A stretch of DNA of 64,000 nucleotides from Archangium violaceum (lineage in GTDB: Bacteria > Myxococcota > Myxococcia > Myxococcales > Myxococcaceae): NCBI RefSeq assembly GCF_016887565.1, contig NZ_CP069396.1, positions 5,810,001 to 5,874,000 of the forward strand. The letters are read 5' to 3'. The notes under the pieces are model-generated. The model was not told the origin of the DNA and ran no database searches. It saw nothing but the letters and a program-made list of their open reading frames with translations. Both the position numbers and the translations under genes were made by a program. Positions 61,601-64,000 of the stretch are shown here, in pieces (within the stretch, counting starts at the first letter, position 1; every line of letters starts with the position of its first letter).

Positions 61601-64000
61601 CAGCCGACATTCCGGGCGGTGCTGGAGAAGTGCGACGAGGTGCTCAGGCCGGTGCTGGGCGAGTCGCTGCTGGAGGTGCTGTACGGAGGAAAGGGGCACC
61701 TGCTGGAGAAGAGCGGCGTGACGCAGCCGGCGCTGTTCGCGCTGGAGTACGCGCTGGCGCAGGTGTGGAGGGAGTGGGGGGTGAAGCCGGCGGCGGTGAT
61801 GGGGCACAGCCTGGGGGAGTACGTGGCGGCGTGCGTGGCGGGGGTGTTCAGCCTGGAGGAGGGGCTGAAGCTGGTGGCGGAGAGGGGAAGGTTGATGGAG
61901 GAGCTGCCGGAGGCGGGGAGGATGGTGGCGGTGCTGACGAGGCAGGAGAAGGTGGAGCAGGCGGTGAAGGGGTACGAGGGGAGGGTGGAGATAGCGGCGG
62001 TGAACGGGCCGGAGGAGACGGTCATCGCGGGGAAGGCGGAGGCGGTGGAGGAGGTGGTGGAGAAGCTGAAGGGCCAGGGAGTGGAGTGCCGGCAGCTGAA
62101 GACGACGCACGCGTTCCACTCGCCGCTGATGGGGCCGATGGAGGAGGCGTTCGAGAGGGCGGCGGGGAAGGTGAGGATGGGGAGGCCGGAGCTGGAGCTG
62201 GTGACGAACGTGAGCGGGAGGGCGGCGAGCGGGGGAGAGGTGAGCCAGGCGGGGTACTGGAGGAAGCAGCTGAGGGAGCCGGTGAGGTACTGGGAGGGGC
62301 TCGAGGGGCTGTACGAGAAGGGGTACCGGGTATTCGTGGAGGTGGGGCCGAAGCCGACGCTGGTGGGGGTGGGGAAGAGGTACCTGGGGAAGGAGGAGGC
62401 GGAGTGGGTGGGGACGCTGAAGCAGGGAGGAAACGACTGGGAGCAGATGCTGGGGAGCCTGGCGAGGCTGTACGTGAGGGGAGTGGAGGTGGACTGGGAG
62501 GGCTTCGACAAGCACTACGCCAGGCGGCGCACGCCGCTGCCGACCTATCCCTTCCAGCGTGAGCGCTTCTGGGTCGAGCGCCCTCGTGGCCAGATGCGCG
62601 CCGCCGTGTCCGGCGCTGGCGCCCATCGCCTGCTGGGACGGCGCATCTCGTCGCCGGTCCTCAAGGAGACGGTATTCGAGTCCTCGGTGAGCACTGGTGC
62701 ACTGGCCTTCCTCGAGGATCACCAGGTGCATGGCGCGACGGTGCTGCCCTCCACCGTCTACATGGAGATGGTGCGGGCCGCGGCCGGCGAGCTCTTCGGC
62801 GCCGGCCCTCATGCGGTGGAAGACCTGCTCATCCAGGAGGCGCTCGTCCTGCACGGTGACGAGGAGCGGAACCTCCAGCTCGTCCTCACGCCGCGAGGTG
62901 GTGATGCGCTCGCCTTCCAGCTCTTCAGCGCGCGGGGTGACGTGGCTGGCGCTCAGCGGGAGGTGCCCTGGAAGCTGCACACGTCGGGTACGGTCCGCAA
63001 GGCGCGGCAGGGCGAAGTCGCGCCCGAGTCGCGATCGCTCGACGAGCTGCTGTCCCGGTGCTCCCAGGAGGTGCCGGCGGCGACGCTCTACGAGCACTTC
63101 CAGGCCCGGGGCATCACCTACGGGCCGGGCTTCAAGGGTGTCGAGCGCGTCCGCCTCGGCCGTGGAGAAGCACTGGGATGGATCCAGCTCCCGGAGGGCC
63201 TGGCCTCGGAGACGGCTGTCGCTCCGATCCATCCGGCGCTGCTCGATGCATGCCTCCAGGTCTGCGGCGCCGTGCGTCTCGAGGACGGCACGCGGTCACA
63301 AGAGGACGTGCTCTACCTGCCTGTCGGGCTGAAGCGGATCCAGGTCTGGCGCGCGCCGGGCACGGCTTGCTGGAGCCACGTCTCCATGCAGTCCCAGGAG
63401 CCCTCGTCGGAGGGGCTGTTGACCGGGAACGTGCGCCTCCTCGATGCGTCCGGCGCGGTGTGCGCCGAGGTCGAGGGCTTGAGGTTCCAACGGGTGAGCC
63501 GCTCGGCGCTGCGGCGGATCCTCGGGACGGGGCGTGACTGGACCTACGAGGTGCGGTGGGAGCAGCGGTCACGCGGCGGCGTCCCGGAGGGCAATGCCCT
63601 TCGCGGCACCTGGGTGCTGCTCGCCGATTCCGATGGTATCGCGGCCTCGCTCGCCGAGGCGCTGCGGGCACGCGGGGCGCGTTGCGTGCTGGCCCGTCCC
63701 GGATCCGCCTACGAGGCTCGGGCCGGAGGGACGTTCACCCTCGACCCGGCGCGCGTCGAGGACTTCGCGCGCATGCTCCAGGATGCACCGGGACCGGACG
63801 GTCTGCCCTGTCGGGGGATCGTGAACCTCTGGGGGCTCGATGAGGGTCGGGACCTTGGCTGCAAGAGCGTTCTCCACCTCGTCCAGGCCCTCGGAAAGAG
63901 TGGAGCCGCGGTACCCCCTCGTCTCTGGGTGGTGACGCGCGGCACGCAGCGCACGGGGCATGAGTCGTCTCCCCCGTCCTTGAATCACGCGGCGCTGTGG
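55649..64000 (+). CDS. Hybrid NRPS-PKS: docking-Cy-A(Cys)[Ox inserted]-PCP-KS-AT-DH-KR... (MtaD-like, 3' end outside window)
   Basis: The frame opens with GTG 55649 and has no stop before the window end (2784 codons seen). Domains: TubC-type docking (1-52), Cy with DLLVAD (about 214), and A with YTSGSTG (about 687) and code DLYNMSLIWK (Cys). An FMN oxidase is inserted inside the A domain (about 1050-1230; SHRTFLSG, SAGGLYPVQAYLH, LLEAGYMSQLL) before the A10 motif NGKVDRSAL (about 1288). Then come PCP (Ser about 1349, LGGTS), KS (C about 1605 in TACSSS, HGTGT, NVGHLE), AT (Ser about 2053 in GHSLGE; HAFH about 2154, malonyl), DH (HQVHGATVLP about 2357; DACLQ about 2533) and the structural half of KR. 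It makes the second thiazole and starts a vinyl extension. Bases 61200-62510 have unusual codon use. Confidence 0.94.
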   Translation, partial: MSTSEFVVELQQKGIELWVEGDALRFRAPPGLLTDEVRSALRERKAQLLEHLRASNRVAEVKAAASELATPAAPADDARFAPFPLTDIQNAYWVGRQDAFDSGGVAAHSYLELAFDTLELERLEHVLRRLIAHHDMLRMVVLPTGEQVVLASVPPFSITSYDLRGARAEEVEAHLKAIRAELSHQVLPADRFPLFEVRASRLPSGRVHLHISLDLLVADAFSVQLLIEQCAALYQNPEAELAPLKHTFREYFVAAARRRDPGSKAYQRSLEYWRGRLETLPGPPELPLAADADVKGPRRFTRRKGGLDQASWRAFRERAAAAGVTASMALAAAYGEVLRAYSRSNRLTLNLTLFNRLPLIEDVERIIGDFTSGILLEMDGTRPESFAARARRLQGQLFEDLEHSAVSSVQVLREAARVDRLDTGTGMPYVFTSLLSETGRSLHLTEGVRIVEVISQTPQVWLDHQVFELNGELYYSWDSVDALFPKGLIDAVFEAYGRLLRRLANEPSAWDAPARQPLPPEQLARREAYNATERTVPSERMEALFLRQAAVRPSEPAVITSNRVLTYGELERRSARIASWLLAHGAGSGRLVAIVAEKGPEQVIAALAILRAGAAYLPLDPSLPTERLHGLIEEAWVELVLTQSHLDTSLRWPEGPRRLAVDRDERLDVPERALPELQGNDLAYVIYTSGSTGRPKGVMIDHRGAVNTLIDVNERFGVGPRDRVLALSSLSFDLSVYDIFGTLAAGGAIVIPEPGTLRDPSHWLSLLEKGRVTLWNSVPALMEMLIEFIEGSGGRLPDTLRLVMMSGDWIPVTLPDRIRALGRAIEVVSLGGATEASIWSILYRIGEVDRSWRSIPYGQPMVNQRFYVLDDALEPCPDWVAGQLYIGGIGLALGYHRDTARTIERFVVHPRTGERLYATGDLGRFLPDGNIEFLGREDFQVKVQGYRIELGEIEAALDTHPAVRSAVVNAVGKPGGARRLVAYVVPDQLPTNVLAKDPSREKLAEAHEPQPLQGVISDPVARLEFKLKGPGLRADAGNRKSIALQKPEPGEVLLQKYTERRSHRTFLSGPVSFERLSELLSCLMALSLEDSLLPKYRYASAGGLYPVQAYLHVRPGHVEGLAGGTYYYHPKRHELVLLSADAAMDRSQHAPGNRSVFDTAAFSLFLVGQMNGIEPLYGELARDFCLLEAGYMSQLLMSSAPGCELGLCPIGGLDFEPLRKQLALDEQHVLLHSFLGGGVGAAATVAKPAVQAAASSLQEELRRYLATKLPDYMVPTSFVLLDALPLTSNGKVDRSALRAPSEPSTTPEPTTARAPGSDVERSIAAILEEVLHLDEVDVHRNFFDLGGTSVHIVQVHRKLRERLGVELPIAQMFRYTTVSTLAEYVSGKLAEAGTVALRQEAPPKAVSAPSAPVAPSSHQAREVASRESPGKQEPIAIVGMSGRFPGARNLGEFWRNLCEGVESVSFFTDEELQRSVLEPSMLRDPNYVRAGAVLDDVESFDAEHFGLMPKQARLTDPQHRIFMECVWEAIEDAGYDPRRLERLVGVYAGSIISNYLLFHLGSTVGREGAVRDLQTLIGNDKDYLATHVSYRLGLKGPSISVQTACSSSLVAVHLACQALRNRECDMALAGGVAVRLPQKSGYLYEQGGILSPDGHCRAFDADAQGTIFGSGAGVVVLKRLSDALADGDCIRAVIRGSAVNNDGALKIGYTAPSQDGQAAVISSALAAAGVSPSSLGYIETHGTGTPLGDQIEMAALQQVFRGSTDAVGFCPIGSVKTNVGHLEVAAGIAGLIKTVLSLQHRRLPPSLNFKSPNPQIDFAHSPFYVNTQLSEWAGATAPRRAGVSSFGIGGTNAHVVVEEAPEQVRKKEGKERPKHVLGLSARNEKALRELAGKYAQHLEGKEQEGLGDACYTANAGRGRFTHRLAVVGGTVEELRKELAEYARGGGVERGAVGQAPKAGAAEVVFLFTGQGVQHEGMGRELYETQPTFRAVLEKCDEVLRPVLGESLLEVLYGGKGHLLEKSGVTQPALFALEYALAQVWREWGVKPAAVMGHSLGEYVAACVAGVFSLEEGLKLVAERGRLMEELPEAGRMVAVLTRQEKVEQAVKGYEGRVEIAAVNGPEETVIAGKAEAVEEVVEKLKGQGVECRQLKTTHAFHSPLMGPMEEAFERAAGKVRMGRPELELVTNVSGRAASGGEVSQAGYWRKQLREPVRYWEGLEGLYEKGYRVFVEVGPKPTLVGVGKRYLGKEEAEWVGTLKQGGNDWEQMLGSLARLYVRGVEVDWEGFDKHYARRRTPLPTYPFQRERFWVERPRGQMRAAVSGAGAHRLLGRRISSPVLKETVFESSVSTGALAFLEDHQVHGATVLPSTVYMEMVRAAAGELFGAGPHAVEDLLIQEALVLHGDEERNLQLVLTPRGGDALAFQLFSARGDVAGAQREVPWKLHTSGTVRKARQGEVAPESRSLDELLSRCSQEVPAATLYEHFQARGITYGPGFKGVERVRLGRGEALGWIQLPEGLASETAVAPIHPALLDACLQVCGAVRLEDGTRSQEDVLYLPVGLKRIQVWRAPGTACWSHVSMQSQEPSSEGLLTGNVRLLDASGAVCAEVEGLRFQRVSRSALRRILGTGRDWTYEVRWEQRSRGGVPEGNALRGTWVLLADSDGIAASLAEALRARGARCVLARPGSAYEARAGGTFTLDPARVEDFARMLQDAPGPDGLPCRGIVNLWGLDEGRDLGCKSVLHLVQALGKSGAAVPPRLWVVTRGTQRTGHESSPPSLNHAALW
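61200..62510 (+). other. Compositionally distinct AT cassette inside the hybrid gene
   Basis: Within the coding frame, the stretch from the end of KS through the AT and into the post-AT linker switches from C- or mixed-ending codons to almost uniformly G-ending ones: GTG, GAG, AAG, GGG, GCG, and AGG for arginine, which is rare elsewhere in the gene. The plus strand becomes strongly G-over-C skewed and purine-rich. Composition returns to normal at about 62510 (CTGCCGACCTATCCCTTCCA). The ends coincide with domain linkers, suggesting that this malonyl-AT unit was acquired by recombination. Confidence 0.65.

Overview
The window is very GC-rich DNA (typically 70-80% G+C in the genes, with G or C at most third codon positions). 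It carries two giant modular assembly lines, DUF5916-type and LysM proteins, and many GTG/TTG starts. This points to a myxobacterium of the Cystobacterineae (Cystobacter/Archangium/Stigmatella type). That assignment is inferred from gene content and not from a marker gene.

Region 1 (1-34.8 kb) is a nonribosomal peptide locus. After the end of an unrelated secreted protein come a Sfp-type phosphopantetheinyl transferase, a type II thioesterase, a two-PAS histidine kinase and an MbtH-like protein. Two convergent pairs among these genes overlap only at a shared CTAG. A 245-bp divergent promoter region with a 9-bp inverted repeat separates mbtH from a plus-strand run: a membrane desaturase, two NRPS genes (3186 and 3436 aa; six C-A-T modules plus a terminal thioesterase), a split aspartyl/asparaginyl beta-hydroxylase-like enzyme and a DUF5916 outer-membrane-type protein. 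Hand-extracted specificity codes read Gly - unknown - probably basic - Ala - Gly - Ser. The first condensation domain resembles lipo-initiating starter domains, so the predicted product is an N-acylated (lipo)hexapeptide that may be desaturated or hydroxylated. An MFS exporter, a membrane-fused spermidine-synthase-like protein and a 4-hydroxyphenylpyruvate-dioxygenase-family enzyme follow.

Region 2 (34.9-38.3 kb) is a low-GC minus-strand pair. It encodes an 892-aa protein with two LysM domains, an SH3 domain, a hydrophobic middle and a C-terminal Pol-beta-type nucleotidyltransferase signature, followed 11 bp later by a 203-aa protein of unknown family. This looks like a polymorphic toxin with its immunity protein and is probably horizontally acquired.

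Region 3 (38.4-39.5 kb) holds a histidine-kinase 3' remnant, a tRNA-Arg(CCU) with a strong terminator, and about 700 bp of leader DNA without a convincing gene.

Region 4 (39.55 kb to the window end) is the start of a PKS/NRPS line: a two-module PKS with tandem acyltransferases, a Cy-A-PCP-Ox cysteine module, and a Cy-A(Ox)-PCP cysteine module fused to KS-AT-DH-KR. The last gene is cut by the window end. The three genes overlap by 4 bp. The domain order matches MtaB-MtaC-MtaD of the myxothiazol/melithiazol bithiazole family as I know it: a branched starter acid, one malonyl and one methylmalonyl extension, two thiazoles, then a vinyl unit.
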